Shown here in pieces: positions 1 to 10,736 of a DNA stretch of 64,000 bases (its first letter is position 1; every line of letters starts with the position of its first letter). The notes under the pieces were generated by a model. That model was not told where the DNA came from and ran no database searches. It saw only the letters and a list, made by a program, of their open reading frames with translations. Where the stretch lies: contig FJUW01000004.1 of assembly GCA_900074885.1 (NCBI GenBank), forward strand, positions 1,903,633-1,967,632, given 5' to 3'. A program made the position numbers and the translations under genes. Origin of the DNA: Rhynchosporium graminicola (lineage: Eukaryota > Ascomycota > Leotiomycetes > Helotiales > Ploettnerulaceae).

Positions 1-2302
1 GATAATTTCTATATAGCTTACTTAGATAATATCTTTATATACTCGGAAACGCTCTAGGAATATAAGGAATATATTAAATTAGTACTATAATACTTAATAG
101 ATACTAGACTTTAAGTAGATATTAAGAAAAGCGAATTCTATATTACTCGGACTAAATACCTTAGATATATTATTACTACTAACGGAATCGAGCTAGATCC
201 TGAGAAAGTAATACTATTAGTAGACTAGAAGTACCCCGAAACAGTAATAGCTATAAAATCCTTCTTAGGATTCTATAGGTTCTACTATTAATTTATTCGG
301 AATTTCGGCCTTATCGCTAAACCTCTCTTAGTGCTTACTCGGCCTATAGTACTATAGAATTTCACTAACGATTATAAGAAGTCCTTTAACGATTTACGTT
401 AATAGCTACTATTAGTATAGAAATTATACTATTTCGACTTTAAATTATAAACTAAACTAGAAACTAATACTTCTAATAATATAATAGCTAGAGTTATCTC
501 CTAATTATATAAAGATAACTAGTAATATCTAATTAGATTCTACTCCTATATTCTTAATAAATATAAACTAAACTAGGAGATCTATAATAAGGAGCTATAT
601 ACTATTATTAAGTCTTTCCGGAAATAGAGATCGGAACTTATATCTCTACGATACTATACCGGCGTATATACAGACTATCGATCCTTAGAATACTTTATAA
701 CTATTAAGGTCCTAACTAGTAAGTAAGCTAGATAGATAGAATTCCTTTCCGAATTCAACTTTCAAATTATATATATACTTAGTAAAGATAACGCTAAAGC
801 TAATATCCTTAGCTATAGGGAATAAGATCTAAGGATATAGGAATAATAGAAACGGGATAATAGATCTCAGGTTTTACTACCTCTAGACTACTTAGACCCT
901 AGGATTAATATAGAACTAGCTAAGTATTATATCGATTAAATTAGTTATATATACCTAATACCGCTAGAGACTAATATGCTACTAGAACCCGTATATAACT
1001 CCTTTAATTTAATCGAGAAACTATACTAATTCAACTAAGAATTATTCTCTAATAAACAGAATATATTAAGAGATAGCTATACTATTAATAATAGTTTATT
1101 ACTTTATAATAATTATCTATATATATAACGCTATACTCTGCTATATACCTATTTAATTAGCGAAGTCTACGATCAAGTTTCCTCCGCTTATCTAAATACT
1201 CGTAAGACCGCTAAAATAATTTCTACTTATTACTACTAGAAAGGACTCGTATTAGATATAAAATAGTATACTTATAATTACTACTCCTATTAGTACTCTT
1301 ATCCGAAGTAAACGAAATAGTAAGGATTCCTATACCTATTACCAGTACCTAGCTACCCTATATAGTACCTAGCTATAGATTTTAAGGACTTCTCGCTTAA
1401 TAACTAAGGATTTAATAAGATATTAGTATTTATTAACTACTTAGGGAAAAACTCCGTATTAATACTATACTATTATAATATCGATACTGGCGGGATAGCG
1501 ATATTATTTATCTAATAAATATATCGTTTCGGATATACTCCTAAGTTAATTATATCTGACCGAGGAGCTTAGTTAGTCTTATCCTTCTAGTAAGAGTTTT
1601 ACTATATAATTAGAGTTAAAGTTAAGCTCTCTACCTCTTTCTACTAGTAAACCGATAGATAAATAGAGATTATAAATTAATATATTAACTAATACTTTAG
1701 ACTCTTTATTAATTACTACTAGAGTAACTAGAGCGAACTACTACTAATAATAGACCGCGCCTAAGTAACCCTGCCTTATAACTCTATTAGTATAGCGCTA
1801 TATACTCTTAAATACGATATACTACTACGGAATAGCTAGGACTAGAAGTAACTTACCGGATCGATACCGCAAGAGAAGCTTAATTATACTAATACTAAAT
1901 CCCTAGCTAAATATACTAAATCCGCTATCGAGGTTATAAAAGCTAATATATTAGCTACCTAGTATAAGATAAGCGCTATAACTAACCCGAAATAGCATAA
2001 TATTAACTAGGAAGTTAGAGATAAAGTATTTCTCTCTATAAGGAACCTTAAGAATTACTAGCTAAGTAAGAAGCTATCTAGTCTTTAAGCAGGACTATAC
2101 TAGGTCCTAGCTAAGATCAGATACTCCTATAAGCTAGATTTACTCCCGAGATCTTCTATATATAATATATTCGCCCCTGAATTACTCTTTAAGGACCTAG
2201 ATAACTTATTACTAAGCTAGGAGTTACTAAACTTACCCCCGGAGGTTATTACTACTTAATAAGAGTAAGAGTTATAAGATATACTTATTATATAGCTCCT
2301 AA
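1..2302 (+). pseudogene. G1 pol remnant: RT end, RNase H, integrase, start of chromodomain
   Basis: Frame 1 reads through the whole stretch as recognisable pol, broken only by TAG/TAA codons. The catalytic RT motif appears as AYLDNIFIYSET at about codon 6 onward (YLDD with the second Asp changed to Asn, one G-to-A step). The connection segment FLGFYRFYY follows. An RNase H region lies at about 430-800, with YNKELYTII and LSKDNAKAN. An integrase zinc region and DDE core lie at about 1130-1700, with FKDFSLNN, LIISDRGA and a polynucleotide-binding region. After the A2 insertion the frame resumes as chromodomain. The stops fit RIP of CAA, CAG and TGG codons. No product is expected. Confidence 0.9.
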
Positions 2303-2504
2303 TATAACGACACAAGACTCAAGGCGGTATACAAGTAAGAATAAACAAGTAGGGAGGCTAAGAGCGATCTTATATAGTCTAGTACGAAGGAAACAGAAAG
2401 ATGTAGAGCTCTGAAGGAGTCTACACCTTCTATATATATAAGGAGGGTATACCTAAGGCACCGATACTAGCCCGTATCTGCCACGTATACTATGCGCCGT
2501 TATA
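2303..2504 (-). repeat. 3' LTR of element A2
   Basis: 202 bp, matching 3778-3979 and the two A1 LTRs with C/T and G/A differences. The outer bases TG..CA appear as RIP-altered TA..TA here. The adjacent inner sequence, read on the minus strand, is a purine tract ending in AGAAGGGGGTAA, which would prime plus-strand synthesis. Confidence 0.9.
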
Positions 2505-2855
2505 TTACCCCCTTCTAAGATAAAAGCTCGCCCTCGAGCTTTGAAGAATCGAAGTAACTAAGGAAATAAAGTAAGTATAAAACGCAATTAAATATCAAGA
2601 TAACCTTCTAAATTTCTATTAAACCGAAACCGTAGATACTAATTTAGTACCGAGATTATCTCTTCTATAGAGGGAAACGTAATCTCCGGTAATTATAATA
2701 CCGAGTTTTACTAAATAAGCGAGGCTAAGCGAGTAATTAAAACACTTAAAGGTTACGAAAGAAATAAAAGTCTAAATCGAATACTAAAGAAGCTAAAAGA
2801 TTAAGAAGAGTTAGATATCTTTATTAAGTAGATATAGAAAGTATTAAATTAAAAG

Positions 2856-3410
2856 TTCTAGTAGAGAGAGGTCGATTCTACTAAGGGGGATAAATTATAC
2901 CGGGGTATAAGGGTTACGAGTCGGATTCCGGTAATTTCCGCTAAAGTAATAAGCTACTTCGTCCTAGCTTAAAAGTAAGGTTTTTCGCTATTAGAGCTAC
3001 TTTCAGAAGGTTAAAGTTAAATAAGAGAATAATAAATATTTTCTAGTAGAAAGAGGTCGATTCTACTAAAGGGAATAAATTATACCGGAGTATAAGAGTT
3101 ACAAGTCGGATTCTAGTAATTTCCGCTAGAGTAATAAGCTATTTCGTCTTAGCTTAAAAGTAAGGTTTTTCGCTATTAGAGCTACTTTCGGAAGGTTAAA
3201 GTTAAGTAAGAGGATAATAAATATTTTCTAGTAGAAAGAGGTCGATTCTGCCGAGAGGGATAAATTATACTAGGGTATAAGAGTTACGAGTCGGATTCTA
3301 GTAATTTCCGCTAAAGTAATAAGCTACTTCGTCCTAGCTTAAAAGTAAGGTTTTTCGCTATTAGAGCTACTTTCGGAAAGTTAAAATTAAGTAAGAGGAT
3401 AATAAATATT
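2856..3410 (-). repeat. Three tandem 185-bp repeats inside A2
   Basis: Three head-to-tail units start at 2856, 3041 and 3226, exactly 185 bp apart, and end at 3410 (555 bp). They differ mostly by transitions. Each contains the recognisable runs GGTCGATTCT, AAATTATAC, GTAAGGTTTTTCGCTATTAG and GAGCTACTTTC. The same triple array is in A1 at 6019-6574. I see no open reading frame in them. A role in RNA packaging or dimerisation is possible but unproven. Confidence 0.92.
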
Positions 3411-3777
3411 AGAGCTTATAGGGAAGTTTCCACCTAAAATTCATTTGCTATTTTATTTTATACGTACGAAAGAACGAGTTTCGAAGTATCCGAGAGTAAC
3501 TTCGTAGTAATATTAGTACTTCTAAGGCTGAATTACGTTTAAATTCCTAGCTATCTAAGAGATCTCTAGAATCTTAGCTCTTTTAAAAACCTAACTATCG
3601 AATTTATAATTAATAGTACTAACTTTTTCCGTATAATTCCGAAGTATAAAAATCTAAGGTAAGTAGAGATAACTCAGCGAAAAGCTCTCTAATAATCGAA
3701 GTCGTACGTCCGAATCGAGTTTTCTAAGTAAGATATTATTTAATACTATCTCCAGCAGTCTTAATCTTTCTATTTAA

Positions 3778-3979
3778 TATAATAATATAAGACTTAAGGC
3801 AATATATAAGTAAGAATAAATAAGTAGGAAAGCTAAGAGCGATCTTATATAATCTAGTACAAAGGAAACAGAAAGATATAGAGCTCTAAAGGAGTCTGCA
3901 CCTTCTATATATATAAGGAGGGTATACCTAAGGCACCGATACTAGCCCGTATCTGCCACGTATACTATGCGCCGTCACA
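3778..3979 (-). repeat. 5' LTR of element A2
   Basis: 202 bp. On the minus strand it runs from TGTGACGG to the RIP-altered TATAA end. The primer-binding segment lies immediately to its left on the plus strand, across a 2-nt AA spacer (read ATCTTTCTATTT on the plus strand). Confidence 0.9.
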
Positions 3980-3984
3980 CCTAA

Positions 3985-4200
3985 GAGGTAATCTAAAGTA
4001 TTAAGTTAGCTAGCTAAGCTATAACCCGGACTTAACTTAGTATAACGCTTCTAACTTAATAAGTACTCCGTATAAGCTCAGAGACTTCTATACTATTAAC
4101 TTAAGTAAACTTAGACCTCCGTATAAACTAGATTAATAAATTAAAGCTTAGGAAAATAGAATAGATAACTATAGTTACTTAGAGGATAATAAGCTATTAT
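3985..4200 (+). pseudogene. G1 chromodomain remnant, continued after A2
   Basis: The frame interrupted at 2302 continues here. Together the two parts read as a fungal Ty3 chromodomain: LLRGN-KY-VS-LSYN followed by TQYNASNLISTP, with the aromatic and KY positions of the family. The uninterrupted versions are in G2 (near 33600-33790) and G3 (near 11830-11990, minus). Chromodomains at the integrase C-terminus are known to direct integration to heterochromatin; that role here is inferred. Confidence 0.75.
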
Positions 4201-4266
4201 AGTTATTAGTATTAGAATTTATTACTAGGAATAATCTCCCGATTATACTCTATAATAACGCTATAT

Positions 4267-5218
4267 CTAAAACTCTACTTCTTTAACTACTTTTACTTTA
4301 TTAGTTTTCTCTCCTAAGTTCTCCGGAGCTTCTAGTAAATCTAGAATATCTAGAACTAGAACTACTATATCTAACTCCTTACTTAAATCTACTAACGTAG
4401 CCCTAGTAATAAACCGAGTATAATAGCTAATCCTACGAGCTTTCTTCTTTAGAGAGAGTCCGAGAGTATCTAGATCTAATACTATCTCTAAACTAGAAGG
4501 CAAATTCCTTTTTCCTTTAGTATTAGATATCCTAGCTTTAAATATAGCTTTTTTCGCAAATTCCTATATAATATTATTTAATTCCTTTATCTACTTTAAC
4601 GCTATTTCAGCTATTAACTTAGACTCTACTGAATTAACTATTAGAAGATCTAAATCCTATATCGCGTTAGTATTATACTAGTATCTAAAAGTTTAAGATC
4701 GTAACTTACTACTTTAATAAACTCTAACTCCTTAAATACTTTCTCTATAGAATACCTTAAAGTCTAAGTCTCTACTAATTATATAGTAATAATCTCTAAT
4801 ATAATAGTAGGAGTAGCAGATTTCGCGAGATAATAGATCTGATTAATAGCTTTATAAGTAGTTATAATACTACCCCGATTTAGCTCTACGTCCTTAGCTT
4901 CGCTACTAGAAAGTAAACTAGATAAAATAATATACTTCGTATTAATATAATTAAGTAATTATAACGCGTTAGTATATATAATTATATTTAGGTTTAAGTA
5001 ATTTATATACTTATAACTACTCTTTAACGCTAAATAATACTTATAAAGCTTAGAGTTAAGCTTATTAAATAAGTATAAGAGTTCTAAAATAGGAGTATTA
5101 TTATACTTTATCTTAAGGAAAGCGCGAATATATCGTAGGTAATATATATAATACGCCGCTAAAAGAGTACTAGTAGGAACTAGTAAAGGCACTATAGGAG
5201 TTAGCGTTATAGATCTAT
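4267..5218 (-). pseudogene. Antisense accessory ORF of family G (copy in G1)
   Basis: Between pol and the 3' LTR the opposite strand carries protein-like sequence in two blocks. The upstream block includes LLVPTSTLLAAYYIYYLRYI and continues through 4959-5192. The downstream block ends at 4267 and contains KKKARRISYYT and DILDLLEAPENLGEK. The same protein is readable at 33916-34860 (G2) and, on the plus strand, at 10737-11676 (G3). I do not recognise its family. The frame changes at the same place in all three copies, where intron-like signals occur. The protein would be roughly 370-390 residues. Confidence 0.6.
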
Positions 5219-5462
5219 AAAACCCTTATACTACACTTAAGGACTGTCCCTAAAACTAAGATAGGAAACTTACTTATATTAAGAGAAGAGTTAATTAAGT
5301 CGATTAATATATAAGATTACAGTAGACTACTATAGTAGTTAGTAACGATATCTACTATAGGAGCTATATCGTAGTCTAAGGAGAGTAAACTTATAAGTTA
5401 AAGTAGTTATCGCAGTTAAAAAGGAAAGGCTCTAATATTAATAAACTCCTTCCTTTATATAC

Positions 5463-5664
5463 TGTGACGGCGCATAGTATACGTGGCAGATACAGGCCAG
5501 TATCGGTGCCTTAGGCATACCCTCCTTATATATATAGAAGGTGCAGACTCCTTTAGAGCTCTATATCTTTCTATTTCCTTTATACTAGATTATATAAGAT
5601 CGCTCTTAGCCTTCCTACTTATTTATTCTTACTTATATACTACCTTAAGTCTTATATCGTTATA
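5463..5664 (+). repeat. 5' LTR of element A1
   Basis: 202 bp, from TGTGACGGCGC to ATCGTTATA (the family consensus ends GTCGTTACA). It has a TATA-like tract near 5527-5537 followed by the segment ATCTTTCTATTT at 5565-5576, the partner of the primer site. Confidence 0.92.
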
Positions 5665-5666
5665 TT

Positions 5667-5678
5667 AAACAGAAAGAT
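5667..5678 (+). promoter_or_regulatory. Self-priming primer-binding site of A1
   Basis: AAACAGAAAGAT lies two bases (TT) after the 5' LTR. It is the exact reverse complement of ATCTTTCTGTTT at 7272-7283 in the 3' LTR, and differs from the 5' LTR copy (5565-5576) by one RIP-type transition. This is the arrangement of Tf1-type self-priming, in which the transcript's own 5' end folds back as primer. No TGG-type tRNA primer site is visible. Confidence 0.7.
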
Positions 5679-6018
5679 TAAGACCGCCGGGAATAATATT
5701 AAATAATATCTTACTTAAAAAACTCGATTCGCACGTACGACTACTAGGGAGCTCTTCGCTGAGTTATCTCTACTTACCTTAGATTTTCGGAATCATACGG
5801 AAACAGTTAGTACTATCAATTACGAATTCGATAGTTAGGTTTTCAAAAGAGCTAAGATTCTAGAGATCTCTCGGATAGCTAGGAATTTAAATATAATTTA
5901 GCTTTAAAAGCACTAGTATTACTACGAAATCACTCTCGGATACTTCGAAACTCGTTCCTTTATACGTAAGAAATAAAACAGCGGACGAATTTTAGGTAGA
6001 AACTTCCCTATAAGCCCT

Positions 6019-6574
6019 AATATTTATTATCCTCTTACTTAACTTTAACTTTCCGAAAGTAGCTCTAATAGCGAAAAACTTTATTTTTAAGCTAGAACGA
6101 AGTAGCTTATTACCCTAGCGGAAATTACCGGAATCCGACTTATAACTCCTATACTCCGGTATAATTTATCTCCCTCGGTAGAATCGACCTCCTTCTACTA
6201 GAAAAATATTTATTATCTCCTTACTTAACTTTAACCTTCCGAAAGTAGCTCTAATAGCGAAAAACCTTACTTTTAAGCTAAGATAAAGTAGCTTATTACC
6301 CTAGCGGAAATTATCGGAATCCGACTCGTAACCCTTATACCCCGGTATAATTTATCCCCCTTAGTAGAATCGACCTCTTTCTACTAGAAAAGAACCTTTA
6401 TCTTCTTACTTAACTTTAACCTTCCGAAAGTAGCTCTAATAGCGAAAAACTTTACTTTTAAGCTAGGACGAAGTAGCTTATTACCCTAGCGGAAATTACC
6501 GGAATCCGACTCGTAACCCTTATACCCCGGTATAATTTATCCCCCTCGGCAGAATCGACCTCCTTCTACTAGAA
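6019..6574 (+). repeat. Three tandem repeats of about 185 bp inside A1
   Basis: The same array as in A2 in element orientation: about 185-bp units starting near 6019, 6205 and 6390. It ends at the run CTACTAGAA at 6566-6574. Units differ by transitions and one extra A. The array precedes the variable cargo region. Confidence 0.9.
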
Positions 6575-6724
6575 CCTTTAATTTAATACTTTCTATATCT
6601 ACTTAATAAAGATATCTAACTCTCCTTAATCTTTCGGCTTCTTCAGAATTCGATTTCGACTTTCGCTTCTTCTATAACTTTCAAGTGTTCTATCACTTTC
6701 GCTTAGCCTCGCTTACCTAAGGCC

Positions 6725-6922
6725 ATGCCTCCTAAGAAGGCTCAGCTAGCTCCTACGGCTTCACCGGTAAACCCTAGACCTTCGGCAAACTCGGTATCAC
6801 AATTACCGACAGAACCTACCCTTGAACGCTCTTCAATTAACAATTTACGGACCTCCGGCAAGTCGCAACTAACTAAAAGTATCGATAATCTTGATATAGG
6901 GATCAACCCGTCTTTCAGCTAA
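6725..6922 (+). CDS. Small open frame in A1 cargo, unrecognised
   Basis: An ATG-started frame of 65 codons. The product begins MPPKKAQLAPTASP and is rich in Pro, Ser, Thr and Asn, with no membrane segment or known motif. The surrounding 6715-7150 has visibly higher G+C and none of the TAG/TAA saturation of neighbouring elements. A2 has different sequence at this position, so this looks like swapped or captured cargo, perhaps host-derived and perhaps truncated. Whether it is translated is unknown. Confidence 0.35.
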   Translation: MPPKKAQLAPTASPVNPRPSANSVSQLPTEPTLERSSINNLRTSGKSQLTKSIDNLDIGINPSFS

Positions 6923-7157
6923 TAGCGTGCTTCTATTCAGGACCGACTAGAAGTCAATTCAGACCGATACCCGACTACGCGTGCCCGCAAAGCGCTAGTC
7001 TGGAGCTCTACTTCTAGCCTTGCAAGAGAAGGAGTAATTTACGTCTTACGCTTTAGATTAATAATCACTTGGATTTTATTTGGAATTCGACTGGATTTAA
7101 CTCTCTTTTCTTTCGTTTCTTATTGCCTTTAAAGGCTCGAGGGCGAGCCTTTATCTT

Positions 7158-7169
7158 GGAAGGGGGTAA
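7158..7169 (+). promoter_or_regulatory. Polypurine tract of A1
   Basis: GGAAGGGGGTAA lies directly before the 3' LTR. Equivalent tracts precede the 3' LTRs of G2 (35359-35370), C (near 28915-28927) and G4 (38249-38261). These are the expected plus-strand primers of LTR elements. Confidence 0.75.
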
Positions 7170-7371
7170 TATGACGGCGCATAGTATACGTAGCAGATAC
7201 GGGCCAGTATCGGTGCCTTAGGTATACCCTCCTTATATATATAGAAGGTGCAGACTCCTTCAGAGCTCTACATCTTTCTGTTTCCTTCGTACCAGACTAT
7301 ATAAGATCGCTCTTAGCCTCCCTACTTGTTTATTCTTACTTGTATACCGCCTTGAGTCTTATGTCGTTACA
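7170..7371 (+). repeat. 3' LTR of element A1
   Basis: 202 bp, less mutated than the 5' copy (it ends GTCGTTACA). Its last 76 or so bases, from GACTATATAAGATCGCTCTT to the end, are the same as the end of the 268-bp G-family LTR at 7637-7904, while the first part is unrelated. Confidence 0.92.
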
Positions 7372-7636
7372 TATACCTTACGCCTTACTTAAACTCGACT
7401 CCTATCGCAAATAGATAAAGTAAATACTACTTACCGCCCGATTTAGAAGCTACGACTAATATAGTACTATTATAGCGACGTAACTAGTTAGAACTTAATA
7501 AAGAATTTACTACTACTAAAGAGCAGCTAGCGCTTATTACGCGAATATCAAAGGAAATAGTTATAATAAAGACTAATTCTAGTATAAACTATAACTTTCC
7601 GAGCTTAGGGTTAAGCTCTTCTTAGAGGGGGAGTAA

Positions 7637-7904
7637 TATAACAATAGCTTATCTGAATATTATATAAGAAGAAGGATAGATACTAGGGCCTAAGTTTATA
7701 GGTATCCTAGCAGAACTAGTATCCGACTCGGTATAGTATCGGGCTAGTACCGGCATATATATATAAGGTGCCTTATACTCTATCTCTCTTCTTCTTCCTT
7801 CCTTATCTTTTTATTTCCTTTATAGTAGACTATATAAGATCGCTCTTAGCCTCCCTACTCGTTTATTCTTACTTGTATACCGCCTTGAGTCTTATGTCGT
7901 TACA
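7637..7904 (+). repeat. 3' LTR of G1
   Basis: 268-bp LTR, the same length as the four other G-family LTRs in the window. It carries a TATA-like tract (7751-7762), the R-region segment ATCTTTTTATTT and the terminal run GTCGTTACA. A purine tract precedes it. Confidence 0.92.
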
Positions 7905-9953
7905 TAAAGGAGTCTTCAGAGACCTTAATAAGAAGGAATAAGATAAGAAGCACTTACTCGGAATTCGATAATAAGGATCTATCTATAAATATACTATCGA
8001 GTTCTATTAATATTCTATATAGTTAGACTAGATAGATAGTAGATTAAGAGCCTAATACTATCGAGGCCTTAAGGACTATATTAAGGATAAGCTCTCTAGA
8101 GCTAGTAAACTAGGTAACTTAGAGGACTTAATTAGATCGTTAATTACTATTAATAAATAAATCTAAGAACAAGCGAAAGAAAAAGGAGGATACTTTATAT
8201 CTACTTATCTCTAGAAGCTCTAATTTCTATAAAGATATAGTAAGTAATAAGAGAATTTTTAGCTTTACTTAAGTAATAAATATAATTATTATAATCTAAT
8301 AGAATTAGATAAAGTAAAGAAAGGATTTAAGAGCTAAGCTAAGAAAGATAAACGTCGAGAGAAGAGTCTTTATTATATATATAGTAATATAAGATATCTC
8401 GCACGTGATTATTCTTAGAAGAAGAAATAAGAAGAGAAACCCTAGAATAAACCTAAGAGAGAATTCGGACTAGCGGAAAGGAAGCTAGACTACTAAGAAG
8501 CTTCTAGCGCAGAATAGAGTTCGTAGGACTTTATAACTTATAAATCTAGCGAAGGATTCGAAGAAAACTTAGTTAAACTTCTAGATAAAGACTAAGAAAG
8601 CTAGAGTATTATAAATAAAAGAAACTATTTATATAATAACCTTCTAGATAATAACGAAAACTAGACTTTTCGAAATCACGATAATAGAAGAAGAATATAG
8701 GTTTATAATAGAACTAAGTCCGATTTTATAGAGTATTATCGAACCTATAATATACTTAACTTAGATATAGACTATATTATTACTTATCGCGATACTACTA
8801 TTATTATATTCTAAGTTAATACTAGGGATATCGAGGAATAACTAGATTATTATATAGCTAACCTCGAAGGAGAACCTGAACTAAAAGAGTTTAAATAACT
8901 AGATTAGTTTCTTCGGATAAAAGATACTTAAGCTATTACTAAGGAAATAGAAGGGGAACGTTATTAGTAGAGAAGATAGTACTCGTTAGAACTATCTACT
9001 TATTAAAGAATAATACTAGATCTAATCTAAGGGCAGGCTAATCTCTATTATTATATACTATATACTCTAATTACTTACGAACCCGGCCTTAGGATCTAGT
9101 TAGACGAAATAATAAGGAGAATTATTAAGGAAGCACGTGATTACTCTATAACTAAACTATTATACCTAGAGCTTACTACTACTAGAGAGTTCGATTAGTT
9201 AATCCTACTAATTATAATAGATAATATTAAGATAAAAGCACTTATTGATTTAGGAGCTATAGGACGCTTTATAAACCCGGCTTTTATTAAGAAATAGAAT
9301 ATTCCTACTGCTATTAACCTAAAGCTATACTGCTTTATCTTATTAGATAGAAAAGGCGCCGGATTAGATAGATAAGTCTATAGAAGAATAGAAGGAATAA
9401 AGATAGTTATTAATAGATATAAAGAAATACTCTACTTCGATATAGTACTTACTAGATAATATAATATTATATTAGGAATATTATAGCTATATAACTATAA
9501 TCCTAGCGTAGATTAGGTAACTAAGAAGGTTACGTTTAGTAACTATAAATATAAATATAGTTAACTAGCTAGTAAAAGAGAAGCTAGCGCTACCTCCTTA
9601 ATAATAATACTAATAGACTCTAGCTAGTTAAGTTAAGTTCCTACTTAAGCGAAACCTAGGAATTATCTTAGTTAGATAAATAATATTTAGGAGTAGCTAC
9701 TCGAACTATATAGGAAGTTCTCGAAACTATTCGAGGATCCGTAGGATATAAGAGCTTTACTTAAGTATAAACCTTAGGATTATAAAATAAACTTTAAGGA
9801 TAGATTTATACTTATTATAGAGAAACTTCGCTATTATAACTATAATACTATAAGGATACTTAAGGAGTATTAGGAGTTAGATATAAAGAAAAGATAGATT
9901 CGGAAATCTAAGTTACTATACGCTATTAATATACTAGTAATTAAGAAAGTAGG
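7905..9953 (+). pseudogene. Chromovirus G4, piece 1: gag, protease, start of RT
   Basis: One frame is readable with interspersed stops. A zinc knuckle reads LYYIYSNIRYLARDYS near 8365-8415 (CCHC with Cys-to-Tyr and His-to-Tyr changes, all single transitions). The retropepsin motif reads IKALIDLGAIGRFINPAFI near 9230-9290 (Ser/Thr and Thr changed). The N-terminal part of RT is near 9690-9953. The frame stops at G3's left target copy and continues exactly at 19957: joining gives IKKVGDLKGRLYKDYQ. The G4 5' end and 5' LTR lie left of the window, because G1 was inserted within G4's gag. Confidence 0.85.
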
Positions 9954-10221
9954 TATAACGACACAAGACTTAAGGCAGTATACAAGTAAGAATAAACGAG
10001 TAGAGAGGCTAAGAGCGATCTTATATAGTCTACTATAAAAGAAATAAAAAGATAAGGAAAGAAAAAGAAGAGAGATAAAATACAAAGCACCTTATATATA
10101 TATACCAGTACTAGTCCGATACTATACCAGGTCGAATACTAGTTCTGCCGGGATACCTATGAACTCGGGCCCTATTATCTATCTTTCTTCTTATATAATA
10201 TTCAGGTAAGCTATTATTATA
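9954..10221 (-). repeat. 3' LTR of G3
   Basis: 268 bp. On the plus strand it starts TATAACGACA (consensus TGTAACGACA) and ends at TTATTATA. The purine tract appears as ACCCTCCCCC immediately to the right. Confidence 0.92.
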
Positions 10222-10736
10222 TTACCCTCCCCCTAAGAAGAGCTTAACTCTAAGCTTAGAAAGTTATAATTTATACTAGAATTAGTCTTTATTATAACTA
10301 TTTTCGTTGATATTCGCGTAATAAGCGCTAGCTACTCTTTAGTAATAGTAAATTCTTTATTAGGTTCTAACTAGTTATATCGCTATAATAGTACTATATT
10401 AATTATAGCTTCTAAATCAGGCAGTAAGTAGTATTTACTTTATCTGTTTATAGTAGGAGTCGAGTTAAGTAGAGCGTAAAGTATATAAAGGAAAGGGTTT
10501 ATTAATATTAGAGCTTTTCTTTTTTAACTACAATAACTACTTTAACTTATAAGTTTACTCTCCTTAGACTACGATATAGCTCCTAGAGTAAGTATTATTA
10601 CTAACTACTATAATAGTCTACTATAATCTTATATATTAATCGACTTAATCGACTCTTCTCTTAATATAAGTAAGTTTCTTATCTTAGTTTTAGGAATAGT
10701 CCTTAAGTATAGTATAAGAGTTTCATAGATCTATAA

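Larger units (their letters stand above)
2303..3979 (-). mobile_element. Non-autonomous LTR element A2 (reverse), inserted in G1
   Basis: A 1677-bp element bounded by two 202-bp direct LTRs and a 5-bp target duplication CCTAA (2298-2302 and 3980-3984). Removing it restores the G1 chromodomain frame (LLRGN-KY), as in the uninterrupted copy G2. Read on the minus strand the order is 5' LTR, primer site, leader, three 185-bp repeats, a short cargo region, purine tract, 3' LTR. There is no gag or pol, so it must be mobilised in trans. Compared with A1 it is 232 bp shorter, and the difference lies in the cargo region between the repeats and the 3' LTR. Confidence 0.92.
5463..7371 (+). mobile_element. 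Non-autonomous LTR element A1, inserted in G1
   Basis: A 1909-bp element bounded by 202-bp LTRs and the target duplication TATAC (5458-5462 and 7372-7376). The uninterrupted site is present in G2 near 35101-35115. The layout is 5' LTR, primer site, leader, three 185-bp repeats, a 400-bp cargo with one open frame, purine tract, 3' LTR. It lacks gag and pol. The leader includes a segment around GATTCTAGAGATCTCTCGGATA that is also found after the G2 5' LTR, so A and G share more than the LTR end. Confidence 0.93.
1..7904 (+). mobile_element. Ty3/gypsy chromovirus copy G1, 3' part only, RIP-degraded
   Basis: This is the downstream part of a G-family element whose 5' end lies left of the window. 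It contains the end of reverse transcriptase, RNase H, integrase, a chromodomain, an antisense frame and the 3' LTR. It is interrupted by two A-type elements (2303-3979 and 5463-7371). Removing both, each with one 5-bp target copy, leaves 4308 bp, against 4307 bp for the matching part of copy G2. The single difference I found is one A in a short A run near 7420 versus 35150. It sits inside element G4, and the base run TAAAG at 7905-7909 would be its right target copy. The left copy is outside the window. Confidence 0.9.

Noticed and set aside
5483..5668. Plus-strand open frame of 61 codons
   Set aside because: It is the A1 LTR read through; an LTR feature, not a gene.
9870..10085. Minus-strand open frame of 71 codons
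   Set aside because: It lies within the G3 3' LTR and its edge; the text is a hydrophobic reading of LTR sequence with no match in the other LTR copies' coding strands.
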